DNA of 60,000 nt from Polytrichum commune (Eukaryota; Streptophyta; Polytrichopsida; Polytrichales; Polytrichaceae), in contig OX485805.1 of assembly GCA_950295325.1 (NCBI GenBank), positions 39,483,501 through 39,543,500 of the forward strand. The letters are read 5' to 3'. The translations under genes were made by a program, and so were the position numbers. This document shows positions 22,221 to 34,346 of this stretch, in pieces (the first letter of the stretch is position 1; each line of letters begins with the position of its first letter). The notes under the pieces are model-generated. The model worked only from the letters and a program-made list of their open reading frames with translations, was not told the origin of the DNA and made no database searches.

Positions 22221-24120
22221 TTGGTCTTTCCAATCTAAACTTGGCAATGTTAAGAATTGAACAACAACAACAACGACCACCAACAAGTTGAATCCATAGG
22301 TTATATATTATCCTACCCCAAACCCGACAAGCCTCTCTTTTTGGTTTTATTATTACCGTTTGTATAAGAAAGGGTTTAGGTTGTAGTGTCTTAGTAATGT
22401 TATGCATCATTGTGGGATTCAAGGCCGCTTTAGACTCCAATGAAGAAGTGCACCAATCAAGAAATTTTGGGGAATGGAGCAATATGGTTGGCTATGAAAT
22501 GGGTTCTCCATTGGCTGGGGTTTACACTACAACCAAGACTCCTCCCGCAGAGAACTTCAAGCATGGATGAAAAATGACATGATTGCCAACATGGCAACCC
22601 TTTTTGCTAGGGGATTCCTCCTGAGATCAAGTTTTCTAGGGCAACCTCAAGCCCTTGGAGAAGGAACTTGGCCTTCGGAGAACTTGAGACATTTTTATTT
22701 TCATTGTTTTTCCATCTTGTCCACCATACCAACTGTTAGCTCAAATAACCTTGTCTTGGGCTCAAATCTTTGACGGATCGGTGCACTTCTTCTTCACCTT
22801 TAATCTAAACCGGCCCTCATATGAGCCTCATGCATTCCAGTTGTTCAAAAACTATTGTAAGTTACAGATTGCAAAGATTGAGGAGCTTCAACCATTCCCA
22901 TCTATCTATCGAGGTACCAGAGTATTACAATGTGTAGTGTGGAAAGTCCTTGATTTTCCTGGCAACTACCACAGAGAGAACATGAGTATTGCGGTAACAA
23001 CACCATCGCTGACAACCAATTAAGCAAAGCCTCAATTACTATCCACCATCAGTTTCATGCACAACCTCAAAGTCGGAAGAATGCAAGCTTCTCAGCAAAT
23101 TGAATGAAACCCTAACCTAGCTTTACAATCACTGCCGTTTCTAACCCTAACTTTAGAAAGTGACGTGGCCACCTCAGAGGGCAACATTTCGGGAAAGGAC
23201 TATAAGCCTCCTCCTCGACAACACGTTAGAGGATGTCTCTCACATATCCCATTCCACACCTCTCACACATCTATAAATTTTGCAGTTCTATCCTTGTATA
23301 TGTTTGTAAATTTTGCAGTTGCGAAATTTGGGTGTGCCACAAAATGGAAGTGATACTATCACAACATCATGATGGGGAGTTTCCATGCCTTTACAAACCG
23401 CACTAAGGTATAGAGGGGGTTCCTAAAAACCAAAGAGTGCCAACAACAAGTGAAAGGATGGAAGGGGTGTTGTGGCAGGTTGCTCTTATGACGGTTTGCA
23501 ATGAGTCCCAAAGCTTGCACATGTCTTGTGCAACTGAAAATTGTGCAAATCTATTGGACCGTGATAGACTTGCAAAAAAATAAAAATAAAATCATCAGTT
23601 ACAACCGACACAACGCTTTTTCCATGAGGCTCGTAGGCTAAGTGTAACTCTTACAACTCTTTGAATATGGGATTAAAATAAGCCATGCTTTGGTGGGTGC
23701 ATTGGAATCTCTTGCAATTGTTGTTGTAGGTTTCTTAGAAATTCAAAAAATCAACATTAATATCCATGCGAAGCTCTTAAACCTTAACCTCCGTGAGGCC
23801 TAGTAGATTAGGCCTCTCAATGCACCAAAAAATGTATTTAAGTTACATAACTTTCATTGTGAGTGGATTATGTCAAAAGTGGCCCTATTTAAAATGAGAA
23901 TTATTCTTGGAGTGCACTAACTTGGTGGGCCTATACAAATTGTGTGGCCGTATATTGAGACCCCATGTCATTTGAAGGGTTAAAGAGGTGGTTCTAGCGT
24001 CATTTACCATAGCATCATTCCACACATGGTCATTATAATGGCATTCCCACGAGTTGGGCTGCATTCCGTATCTCAATCTAGAGGGAGGGGGGGGGTGGAC
24101 TTTCAAAATGTTGCACATCT
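22221..24120. other. No gene supported
   Basis: Two overlapping frames (22,567-22,773 and 22,751-23,023 on +) have mild coding look (for example FKNYCKLQIAKIEELQPFPS) but I do not recognise them and see no conserved motif. The rest, to 24,120, is non-coding with a G run at about 24,088-24,096. Confidence 0.4.
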
Positions 24121-24540
24121 AAATTCGTTTAAAACCCATCTCGTTGACATAACATCACTCAACCTCTCAACTTTGCTCCCTCTCTAAATGGGCAGTGGGA
24201 AGTGAGAGGTAGCTATTTGCCACAAATTCTGCAAGAATCCAATTCAATTGTGAAGGGTGACACTAAGGCCTAGCTAAGGGTAGACCTGGCCATTAGGTGC
24301 AACAATGTGAGACCCTCATTGCGCGGCCAACATGACAACAACTATTATTATAATTATAATTATAATTATTATATATCATTCTAATACACGCTTCTAGTAA
24401 GACCGACCTAGTCAAGATAAGAACCATTTTCCAAGAAGAAGCGACAAGCAGCACTTAGGTTGAACAAATGTTCACTTTGTAAGAGCCTCTCACTATTAAC
24501 AAAAAAGAGAGGCATAATGCTTGTCAAATTCCCGGCGCCA
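24121..24540. repeat. Non-coding with AT palindrome
   Basis: A self-complementary run of AATTAT units lies at about 24,343-24,370. Nothing else is recognised. Confidence 0.4.
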
Positions 24541-25330
24541 CGGTGCATCGGCCTAGCTAGTACATCATCTTCGTAATATATGAAACAAATCCTCTCTCTC
24601 TGAGTCCTCCATTAATCAATTTGCTCTGTGCAACCTGCACACCCAGCTACTACTAGTCATTCTGGCTCCTGGAGAAGCTGATCTTGTCGCCTTCCTGAGC
24701 ACTGTGAACATAAGATGAATCGACGCTTTTTGTGTTTAGGGTCCAATTACAATCGAGGATTAAAGAGACTTGGTGTCATGAGCTAGTACTTGACACATGC
24801 GAACCTTTCCAACAACGAACCTGGAGTTAGTCGGAAATCGTTACAAACTTACAAACCCTGATCCATATTTTTGTCATAGGAGACAAGATTATCGGATATT
24901 CTTCCTAACTCCCCCCCCCCTTGGTTATCCATTCCAAAACTTGTTGTTGAACTACACGCTGACTGACTCACTCACTTCCTCCGCTCAGTGGCTGCTGTAA
25001 CTGTAAAGGAGTGTATCTATTATAGCTAAGTGGCGCGAAGGACTAATAATTGGCGAATCAGGCCTCCTCCGCAGCTTCATGTCGAGTGTCGTATGTGTGA
25101 AACAGGGCGCTGTTTGAATCGATGTTGAGGCTGGTGAGCGGCGAAAAGGGAAGCTTAATTCAGTTGGAAGCAAGCCTCGATCGATCACGAGCTTTTGTTC
25201 CTTGAATGATCAGTCAATCATACATTTTTTGATGCACTCCCAGCGCCGCCAGTGCGCCCCAAATTTTGTCACTTAGCGGCAGCTACGAGGCTAACGGAAA
25301 GAATGAAGCACCTAATGTCTTTTTTGGACG
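24541..25330. promoter_or_regulatory. Second CpG-retaining stretch, possible gene edge
   Basis: CG dinucleotides and restriction-like words such as GATCGATC are frequent between about 24,990 and 25,290, in contrast to the flanks. A frame on - at 24,985-25,188 (MIDRGLLPTELSFPF...) is open but unrecognised. This may be unmethylated, low-copy DNA at the edge of a former gene. Function is not shown. Confidence 0.2.
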
Positions 25331-26178
25331 ATGAAATAAAGCGTCGCAGTGGCGTCGAAAAATGCTAAAAGGAAGGAATGAGAACCTAATTTCATGATGC
25401 CCGCCTGCGGTTCGTGGGTACCCATGATGTCCCTAAGGTAGACGTGCCTAATTCGGTTACTTCTCTTAATCGGACACCTATGTTTGAGTGGTATGTGGTT
25501 GGGTATCATGGCTCCAAGAACAGGTACCAAAAACACATGTGTTTTGAAGAAATTGGATTGTGTGTTGGAAAAAAATAATATGATGTCTATTTTATGCTCA
25601 ACACTCCACATAATGGGGGGAACTTATATGACCTCTTGATGAGCACAAGAATCTTCACTTTGATCATGAATAAGATGTTCATATGAGCTTTGAAAATTAT
25701 GAGGAGAACGGCTACAACCTCGGTTTGGGATCATACCCTAGGAGACGTGGACTGGTCAAAAAGAAAAAACCATTTATGATCCATCTATAGCTTGAAACCA
25801 TACGAGGAATAAAAGCACTACGTATAGTTCTATGAGTTGGAATTTGTGGCAGTCATGTACACAAAGCCGTGTAAAATCCATGTCCCCCTATAGACTATAA
25901 GTATGTAGTTGGCTCATCTTAACTTCACCCACTACAAAATTTTGGGTTTTTGATGGCTACTTCCTAAACTAGACCCACATCACAAAAAAACAAAATCCAA
26001 GTTCTAAGGAATGCCAATTGTTCTCACCTTTTTCTCTCCTCTTAAAGTTGTAGGTGATTTATTCCTTTTCACATACTTTACTCGGAGGAATCTACTAGAA
26101 TCTCAGAATTCCTTGTAGAACCTGTGCTTGCAAAATGGGTATAAATATATAAATATATAAATATATATATTAAAGAGG
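25331..26178. other. Non-coding, AT repeat at the right end
   Basis: A 99-codon frame on - (25,312-25,611) is not recognised. An (AT)n-rich tract with AAATATAT units is at 26,143-26,171. Confidence 0.45.
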
Positions 26179-26449
26179 GTGCGGAGATCAGTGCCCGGGC
26201 AGTTTTTGGGCATATATAGGCAGTCAAGATCCTAGTGACTCTAAATCCAGCCGGTTACATGTTGACATAATCTTCCGGTTTTGCTGCTTCATTCATTTGA
26301 GGTATATTCTGTTATAGATTCCTCTAAAATGATGGGTGATTCAATCTCCTGGAGTCTCCGACTTCAACCAGTTATTTCTTTCTCAACCGGTTATTGCAGT
26401 AGTTCATCTGCAAATAACCGCCGGTTCTCCCCGGACAGGGGTACGGAGA
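26179..26449 (-). mobile_element. Family A MITE with 9-bp flanking repeat (A5)
   Basis: The element is 26,188-26,440. It is flanked by GTGCGGAGA (26,179-26,187) and GTACGGAGA (26,441-26,449), identical at 8 of 9 bases. On - it reads CCCTGTCCGGGGAGAACCGG at its start and GCCCGGGCACTGA at its end, so the two ends are short inverted repeats around TGTCCGGGGAG. Several AACCGG and CCGGTT words lie inside. Confidence 0.75.
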
Positions 26450-27639
26450 GGTGGGTATTGTTATTCTGGTGTTTTAAATTGTGACCAAGAAGCGCTCACC
26501 AACTCTTGTCCGCGCGACAAGAAGCATCCTGCGAGTATTATAAACATCTTTCATCATTTTAAAACTCGAATTGGGTAGCTTAGATTTCAAATTTTCAAGA
26601 GAAGATTTTTATTCCTTGCTTACAAATGCATATAATGGGTGCAAAGATCGCGGCTCACGTGCATGCATAGAGATTGTACGTGGTGTCTACTGTGGTACTC
26701 AGAAGCTGGTTACAAGCTCCTTGTGGTGGGTATGTCATATTGTATATGAAAATGAGTCATTCCTTCTACTTCACTTCATCAACAGGAATATACGTAACTA
26801 GGCAATTGATCACTAGAATATCATAAACTACTGAACCGTCAAATTTCCAAGCAACGTGTCCCCCATGGGAGGTCGTCTCTGTTGCACAATGATGTCACAA
26901 TTCACAAGTGACACGGAATTTGGACTTTCTGGAAGCAATGAAATTTATGAGCTGTGGAGAAGGCTTGATTTGCGTCACTTTCAGAAGGATAAAAGTTCTG
27001 CCAACTTTGCAACTTGCTGAAGTATCCCTTACTTACTTTAACTGCTGCTGCTTCGTCTTTTTTCTCTTTATATATATATATATATATGGGGCTGTGTGTT
27101 TGTGGCTACATCGTCCGCTCGAATACTAGGCATATGACTCGGAATGTATTTGAGCATTTAATGTTGGTGTAGTGAATCATGTTTACGTTATTTACTTTGA
27201 ATGGGGTTGTGTGGTTCTACTAGGTGCACCTAAGAAAGTTTTTCCACTCTCTTTTTATGGGTCTGATGACCTTGAATATTCATGCAAGATCCCTCCCAAA
27301 AGTTTGTTGAAAGGTTCTGTGCAATATTAGCAAACATGTGGATGGTTGACATTTCAAATTGACACGAACACCTTTTGTGTCAAATCGAGGTGTTAAATTG
27401 ACACAATCTACACATTTCGCACGGCATGCACATTACATCACAAAAATGTTGAATGAACAACAAACATTGGTTTTCAATTGTCTATGACGCATTGATTGTG
27501 GAAATCGATGCGAGCTTTTCTCTGAAAGTTAGTGGCGGAATGGGAGGGTGTATTTTTCATAATCTGTATGAATCTTCAATCTTTCTCCACGATGTATCAA
27601 GTATGATTGTGGGTAAGGTGTGGAATTAAAGGTATTGAC
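26450..27639. other. Non-coding, (TA)n tract, short dispersed repeat
   Basis: A TA tract is at about 27,068-27,088. The stretch 27,207-27,262 resembles 6188-6252. Frames at 26,571-27,129 are not recognised. Confidence 0.45.
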
Positions 27640-28083
27640 AATGAGAAACCAAAGAACCCAGTCTCACTTCCTATGGCGAAGAACTGAGGAAGAATACATT
27701 GAACATTAATGTAAAGAGAAGAGACTCTTAAATGGCCAGTGAAACCAAATTGCTAAGATTTAGTGGGCAATCTTGGTGTCTATGGAACGAGCTAGAGAAG
27801 GCAAACCCAAAAAACCTAATCTCATCTGCTAAGTCCAAGAAAGGAGGGAGAGAACATCAAAAAATGACATTATGAGGAGTTGTATTTTGAATGGACACTA
27901 CACCTAAAAGGCTAAGAGCAAGAGGCATGCTTGTATGTATGGAGAGAAGTCAAGGACGTGAATCTAAAGAGTGTACTCTTGCATCCTAGATCCAAGATTG
28001 GAGTGAGAAACCATCCAAAAACAATATGAAGAGAAACTCCCCTTTAAATGAACACTATGCCCAAACAACTAAGTGCTAGGAAG
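27640..28083 (+). repeat. ~145-bp diverged tandem repeat, three units
   Basis: Three successive blocks share the order CCAAA.., TAGATCCAAGA or TAAGTCCAAGA, GAGxGAGAAxCATC, ATATGA(G)GAG, then AATGxACACTAxxCC and AACTAAGTGCTAGG-like ends. The units are strongly diverged and indels are frequent. No frame stays open through the array. Confidence 0.4.
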
Positions 28084-28341
28084 TATCACTATATTCGTTA
28101 ATTGGAGACTTTTTCATGATTTGGAGACTAATCAAGGACTTCAAGTTTGATATTGTGTTTAGTGCATGTTTTGATTATGATATAGATACTTATTATATTT
28201 AGAAATATATATACTCCTCATGCATGAATATGTAGAAAGTTCATTACCAATGTTCCCCATGTTGACAATATTGCATCCCAAACTATGAGTAAAGTTTATT
28301 TTGAAACTTCCCAAAGTCTCCAATTAACGAATATAGTGATA
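28084..28341. mobile_element. Family E CACTA-like MITE (E1)
   Basis: The ends are perfect inverted repeats of 29 bp, starting TATCACTATATTCGTTAATT and ending with its complement. The length is 258 bp. The interior is AT-rich with no frame. CACTA/TAGTG terminal words are present, but 3-bp flanking duplications are not. Confidence 0.75.
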
Positions 28342-28436
28342 AGTGAGATTGTTGTCTACGGATAGATCATAAGAAGGGCTAAAAGATGGTCTCTTGTTAT
28401 GTTAAAACCAAGAAATATTTGAAGGAAATGTCGTCG

Positions 28437-28770
28437 TTTGAAGGCACAGATAATGTTTCTTGAAGGTAGGTTTTGGTGTCTTAAAACCATAGTGTTTTTG
28501 GTCAAACGCCTAAAATTTAGTAGCAAAATGTTGTTTAATTTGAATTTTTTTTATGGTGACCTCTGTTGTTGTGTTAAGTACTCAAATGAAAGATGTTGAG
28601 ATGAGATCTTCAAAGCTTATCATTTAAAAGTTATGCTCATAAGCAAATGGCGAGATATGGTTTTGGACAAAAACTTCATGACCTTAAGTATTTTGAACTT
28701 CATTTGTTTTTCATATTCCTTGGAATCATTATGCACTTGAGGTCATCATCAAATAATTTTGTAGATGTTC
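28437..28770 (+). repeat. Family I dispersed repeat (I1)
   Basis: Blocks such as AACCATAGTGTTTTTGGTCA, TAGTAGCAAAATGTTGTTTA, GTTGTTGTGTTAAGTACTCA and GAGATCTTCAAAGCTTATCA recur in reverse orientation at 39,550-39,850. No inverted ends or coding signal are seen. Confidence 0.5.
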
Positions 28771-29716
28771 ATCAATTCAATGTAATTTTATCATGTTTAA
28801 TTTTTTTTTGACAAATACTTGTTTAATACCACCACTTGCACCATCTTCTAAAATTTGTAGAATTTTTTGAGATTATTTTGTCAACATAAGTTCCTTGACT
28901 TTGAAGATCAATATGTTTTTACTAGAATGTTTATGGTCTTTCTTTTCACAAACTTCAAGTCAATGTATTGTTTTGAATCACTTTAACTTAAACTTGTGCA
29001 AGGATCAAGAGTTATCCACTTTATCGTGCTTGCACGCTTACAAATACGTTACCAATGATATAAAACATGACTCCTAACTGGTGCTCACTGGTACGTTGTT
29101 AATAGGCGTAGTATTAATTTAGACAGATACCCTCAAATTTTTTTATGGAAACAAAAATCAAACAAACATCCACATCAAAGCTCACTCACTCGAAGAGACA
29201 ACATCAAAGAAACATAAGACTTCAATTGAACCCCATAAAGCCAATTCCACTTAAAAGTCTTCCTGGACATCTATCGAAACAAGGCCATGCACCAACTCTT
29301 CAAGCACACTGATAAAAATGCAACACAAAATAGCTCACTGGCACTTAACACTCAAAAGTAGCATTTCTTGCAATTATACATTGTGCTCACAGAAGCAAGA
29401 AGTTGTACAAGAGAGCTGATCATGAGCACATATATGCAAGAAAAATTTTCTGCATGAAACTGAAACGCTCATACAAGAACATAGTTCTCAAAACTGAATA
29501 GTACCCTTACAGACATGAGTGAAGCCAAAGCCGCAACATAATCTCTTCACAACCATGCTGGAATTCCTCAGAACTGACTGGAGAATCACAATTCTCACAC
29601 TGCTTATTGTGGAGAATGCACTGGATACGATTCCTCAACACTGACTGGAGAATCAGAGTCAAGCCTTCAATGTAAGATTCTGTGCATACTTATTACTTTG
29701 TGATATCAACTGTCAA
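28771..29716. other. Low-copy-looking stretch, weak possible 3' exon on -
   Basis: On -, about 29,628-29,512 reads IQCILHNKQCENCDSPVSSE and then ..QHGCEEIMLRLWLHSCL before a stop, followed downstream by T-rich DNA that could be a 3' UTR. The block GATTCTCCAGTCAG(x)xTGAGGAATxC (29,572 and 29,631 on +) is duplicated 59 bp apart, so the frame shifts between copies. I do not recognise a family and treat this as suggestive only. Confidence 0.2.
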
Positions 29717-29942
29717 GCAATGAACAGGGAGAACTGGCCCGCTAGTTACAGATGAACCAGTTGAGTTTGCGAAATAAGCGGTTGAAGTTCAAGACTTCAG
29801 GGAAATTACTGATCGTTTAAGAGGAATCTAAGGAATATACCTCACACCGATAAAGAATGCCTGAATGATCACAACACGTAACCAGTTGGACTTGGAAACA
29901 CAAGGATTTCGACTGATTATGCCCAGAAATCTCCCAGGACGA
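29717..29942 (+). mobile_element. Family A MITE (A6)
   Basis: It begins CAATGAACAGGGAGAAC and shows GATGAACCAGTTGAG, GTTGAAGTTCAAGACTTCAG, GTAACCAGTTGGACTTGGAA and GACTGATTATGCCC in order, ending CTCCCAGGACGAC. No target duplication is clear, and family B follows directly. An antisense frame of 148 codons overlaps A6 and B2, but its span is repeat sequence. Confidence 0.7.
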
Positions 29943-29959
29943 CGTTGCTACATTCTTGA

Positions 29960-30205
29960 AAATCCTTGGAGAGAGGGAATTATTATTGTATATGAGCGTA
30001 GCTCTCATCCATCCAACATGCGAGCTTGATCTCTTCAAAGTTTGTTGCCGATTCATCTCAAAGGACCTCGAGTACACCAATTTGGGGGTCTTTAAAACTA
30101 ATTCCGACGTCAAATCAACTATGAAATTAACCTCTGGGCTGTATACTATTTCAAGGCTTCTATGTTGGATGATTGAGAGGTACGCTTGTGTGCGATATTT
30201 CCCTC
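29960..30205 (+). repeat. Family B dispersed repeat (B2)
   Basis: It is collinear with 20,550-20,772: GGAATTATTATTGTATATGA, CTCATCCATCCAACAT, GACGTCAAATCAACTATGAA and TTGGATGATTGAGA. It sits between two family A copies. Confidence 0.5.
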
Positions 30206-30373
30206 CCTTCCTTTCCCCAGCGTTGGGCAGATCACACCACGTAATTAACGTCGACATTGCCAATTAGGTACCACAAACATTTGGCCATTCGTATAACACT
30301 GGAAATAGTCTATGATATATTCCTGATGTGAGGTGGATCGTCGGCAACTGAAGGGTTTAGGGGTTAATTGGAA

Positions 30374-30598
30374 GCAATGAACAGGGAGAACCAACCCACT
30401 AGTTACAGACAAACCACTTGCGTTTGAGAAATAACCGATTGAAGTTGAAGGCTTCACGAAATTGCCCATCGTTTTAGAGGAATCTATGGAATACACCCCA
30501 AATTAATAAAGAGAAACCGAAAGTTCACAACATGTAACCGGTTGTTGGACTTAGGATTTTTGACCAATTATTCCCAAAAATCTCCCTGGAGACTGCTG
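30374..30598 (+). mobile_element. Family A MITE (A7)
   Basis: It begins GCAATGAACAGGGAGAACC and contains CACTAGTTACAGACAAACC, GAGAAATAACCGATTGAAG and AACATGTAACCGGTTGTTGG, ending CTGGAGACTGCTG. GTTG is duplicated within the right third. No target duplication is clear. Confidence 0.65.
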
Positions 30599-32523
30599 TC
30601 AAGGCTCGCATCAAACAGCGCAATATTCTGCAAATAACGAGACTTTCAACGCATTGCTTATGAGTGAGTTCTTTTGCCATTCACCAACAAGCAAAACTAT
30701 GACAATAACACAACCCTAGTAAGTCGGTATAGGGGAATGCCGTGGAGGGAGTGCTTTATGGAAACTAAGGGTACTTGCAAAGGTTGCACAATCTTGAAGG
30801 GCATTCCCCTGCATAAAGATTGTGTACAATGGGCATTACATCATAAAAGCTTTGTATTGTGGGCATTACGTTAGCTATGATGTGATGTAACTTTACATGT
30901 GTGGATTCTCTTAAACAACGAATACATTTTTAAGAATTTAAGAAAGTTTCAGGTTTTTTTTGTAGTGTATTTTTACCATGGGGGGTGGACTCTTCATACC
31001 ATGTATGAACCAACATGGGTGTAAGAAGGGGTATTATTTAAGGCACTAGCATACATAGTATACATAAGTGAGATGTTTTAATTTTCTCTAGTGTATACAC
31101 TTAAATAAGGCTGCTATTTTTGTGAAGTGAAGGTAGATGTACAAAAGGGGGCCCTAAGGTTAAGTGAAAAATTTGATGATAGATGTGTTAGTTTCATCCA
31201 ATTCACATTCGCCATTGTTGTTATATGGTAATAGTCCTCGAAGATCCCCTTGTCCATTCTTGTTAGGGTTCGCATTTGGGTTCTAGGACAAGCTAGAGGC
31301 TTTTAGAGTCCTCATGGGCTCCCTTGAGTTCTTTCTCTCCAAATTGTGGCTAAGTTATTGTGCTCTTGTTTTTGTTTGTTTGATGCAATCATTGAGTTAC
31401 ATGCTATGAAAGAAAAGAAAAATATTCAATGACTTTCTCATTAGAGAGTGAACATGGATTCTGTATGTAATACAAACATAATTAATTAAGGATTTATATC
31501 TTGTATATGTAGTGGAGGCATTTATCACATTAAGCTGAAAAGCTCACTCTTATTACATGAGTCCATTTTCTAGCATGTTGTTAGTATGTATAAATTAATT
31601 TTTCTCCACACTTTTCTCGCATATAGGGAGTTTAATTTCATAATGACCCATGCATGTTGTTCAGGTTTCCAACAAAGAGGTCACCCCTAAGATTATTACC
31701 TCAATATTACCGCAATTGCAACCATTGGTTTGTTGTCTTAGTTCGGAAACATGCAAAGAAGAACTGAATCAACACATAACTTGCACACACAATTTGAAGC
31801 TTGTTGAGAGAAGCTTGTTAAGAGAGTTGAGAGAAGCTTGAGACGCCAAATATTAGTTGCTTGAGGGCGATTTGAACCAAGTACTGCAACCACCTTCCAA
31901 TTCAAACTCCACTTGATGTTTGTCACTTGGTGGCAAGTTCCTTTGGCTCCTTCCTCCCTTGCATTTTGCAAGACCCATTCACAAATTGTTATTTTATATA
32001 TGCATAGAGCATTCTTCCACAACATGCACAACTATATCGAGGCAAGAACATACTACCTCTTCAATGAAATGAAGACACATAATGCCCCCGAAGTTTGTTG
32101 CCTCAAGTTTTAAGAGTTTTGAAGGATTGGACGACATAAACAAAGGAGAACAAGGTAGAGACAATCCTCCCAAGGGCTCAAATTAACACCAGTCAAGAGC
32201 CTTCATGCTGAGCAGAAGTATGATAATTTCAATGTAGCTTTAGGATTGTATCAACCCAAACAAGTTCTCGATCATGTCGAGGTGTTTCTTTCTCATCTTG
32301 TGGTACCCACCAAGCTTCCATATCCGACTGAAATTACAAATTTCGTGTAACTGATCATCGTGTATCACTTTGGGTCTTTGACATTGTTATTATAATTGTG
32401 TATTAGTTCCATGCATTCACCTGTTACACCAGTTCAACATCGATCCTGACTGTGCCTACTTACGTACTTTGCAAAATCTTTGCCAACAAGTGATCGATGC
32501 GCACTCAAACAGTGTAGTTATGG
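30599..32523. other. No gene supported
   Basis: Frames at 30,674-30,874, 31,650-31,841 and 31,738-32,113 have no recognisable product and overlap on opposite strands. An 11-bp imperfect repeat AGAAGCTTGTTAAGAGAG occurs at about 31,806-31,840. Confidence 0.45.
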
Positions 32524-32524
32524 G

Positions 32525-32728
32525 GCAGTGTCCACGGAGAATTTTTGGGCACAATCGATCAAGATCCTAGTGTTTCCATGTCCGACCCATTTACACATTA
32601 CGATCTCTCAGTTTTCCTGTATTAAATTGAAGTATATTCTATAGATTCCTCTGAAGTGATTGGTAAATTTCTTGCAGTCTTGAACTTCAACCGTTCATTT
32701 CTCCAACTCAACCAGTCGATCTGTAACT
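32525..32728 (-). mobile_element. Family A MITE, truncated at one end (A8)
   Basis: On + it starts CAGTGTCCACGGAGAATTTT and runs through TCAAGATCCTAGTGTTTCCA and GAACTTCAACCGTTC to GATCTGTAAC. The expected end (CCGGTTCTCCCTGTTCATTG) is absent, so the copy is truncated. Confidence 0.65.
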
Positions 32729-33295
32729 TGACTGTTTTGTCTAATTACTGTGGGTGGGAAATTCTTGTGGGTTGGAATTCAGTGTGGCACACATTGATTT
32801 CATAATACATCCTTTGGTTAACATCAGTAATTTGTCTTGTCTTGAATTTTCATCCACACATGCAGTTAAAAAAGCTCACACTCATTGTTCATCGTGGATA
32901 TCACAGTGGGCCGCCACTTCAAATTATAACCAAAGAATAGCGCAGGTAATTGGAATTACTCTGGCCCACACTAATTAGACAAACCAGTGTAGTGGTCGGT
33001 TCTCCTGGTGCATTGTTATGGAGTACCCATAAAAAGGAAACTCAAAGGCCACAAATGAATAATGTCAGGCATAGTGGGGCCTCACAAAAGCCTGTGCAGG
33101 GAGCAAATTGACAGCACACCCAGCTCGAAAGGAATTACTACTCATACAGAGACACACTGTCTCCACTTCCAAGTCCAAGCAAGAAACAACAAACAACAAA
33201 ACCATGGAGCCCTTCTGCGACCCAATATTTGTTTTTCTTCCAAATCTTGCGTTCATTGCCTACAGCTCAACAATCACCTGGCAGCCACGCACGCG
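32729..33295. other. No gene supported
   Basis: Overlapping frames on both strands (33,062-33,469 + and 33,065-33,256 -) are unrecognised. The + frame runs into the GA repeat and a tandem duplication. Confidence 0.4.
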
Positions 33296-33480
33296 AGAGA
33301 GAGAGAGAGAGAGCATTTGAGCAAACCTCTCCAACAGAGAGAACACCTTGAGAGAGAGATCACATTTGAGTGTGCCTCTCGTTCGTTCGACATAGAGAAC
33401 ACCTTGAGAGAAAGAGAGAGATCGCATTTGAGTGTGCCTCTTGTTCGTTCAACATCGAGAACACGTTGAAATAGTGTGCA
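33296..33480 (+). repeat. (GA)n and ~62-bp tandem repeat
   Basis: A GA tract (33,294-33,314) is followed by two nearly identical units with GAGAACACCTTGAGAGA, CATTTGAGTGTGCCTC and GTTCGTTC, plus a partial unit before and a truncated one after. A 135-codon frame crossing it has R-E-R-E runs from the GA tract and is not considered a gene. Confidence 0.6.
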
Positions 33481-34099
33481 ATCTGGAGTTTTTTTAGGGT
33501 TAATTTGACACCGGAAGTTTACCATTTTATGGTGTTTAGTGTCATATGCATAGTAATGTCACTTATCTTGTCGAGAAGAAGTCTATGGGAGGCGAACCAT
33601 GGTTATGGCCTCTCATGAGGCCACGTCGCCAATTCAAAACCTTGAAAACGTCGTAAATCTACCAATCCTAGTATCTTCGTATTGCTGTCATTTTCTGTCT
33701 TCCCCATTTGTTGCTTCGCCTACGGCTCGCTCTTCGGAATCGTTTCTTTCTTTCGCCCCGCAGGACTCATCGGAATCTTGTTTTGATGCATATGCTAAGT
33801 TATCATGACACTTGTGGTGTTCAAGTGTGCTTACTATCATCTGGGCAAAATAACTTTTTGTATCAGTTCATTTAGGACCATACCGATTTTAGCACTTGGA
33901 ATGTCGAATTGAGTTTGGCCCCCAATAATGAACCGATATAGGAAGTCCTTCATTCAAAACCCCCACGTTGACCCCAAGGATGCACCAAAAAATTATCGCA
34001 AAACTACTAAATCCCGTCTAAACCTCATGTTTACTTAATAAAGGATAACTCTAATATCTACAAAAAATCCAGACATTTGACAAACATTATGAAGCATTA
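33481..34099. other. No gene supported
   Basis: A 69-codon frame at 33,599-33,808 (MVMASHEATSPIQNLENVVN..) has a Ser-rich tail but no recognisable domain. The words TTATGGTGTTTAGTGTCAT at about 33,525 resemble the ends of families C and D and may be a relic end. Confidence 0.4.
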
Positions 34100-34346
34100 A
34101 TCACTATATTTGGTGGTTGGAGACTTTTATATGATTTCGAGACTGTTTAAGGACATGGTTTTTGAATAGAGAACAAGGAAAACACAAAAATATACTCAAT
34201 GTGATTTCATTAAGCGATTCGCGTGGGTAGCACTAACCAATTTGGCACAAATACATGTCATCACAATAAGAAATTAGACCGGTTCTTAAATCATTTTCAT
34301 TTATTTTGAGACTTTCCAAAGTCTCTAATTAATGAATATAATGATA
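34100..34346. mobile_element. Family E CACTA-like MITE (E2)
   Basis: The left end TCACTATATTTGGTGGTTGG and the right end TCTCTAATTAATGAATATAA are diverged inverted repeats matching E1. The subterminal GAGACTTT is kept on both sides. The length is about 247 bp. Confidence 0.6.

Noticed and set aside
22567-23023. Two overlapping + frames as a possible gene
   Set aside because: The frames do not join through a convincing splice site and show no recognisable domain.
29817-30263. 148-codon antisense frame
   Set aside because: It lies across family A and family B repeats, and the same sequence elsewhere is not open.
33062-33469. 135-codon frame with Arg-Glu runs
   Set aside because: Its second half is a GA tract and a 62-bp tandem duplication; the first half has no recognisable domain.
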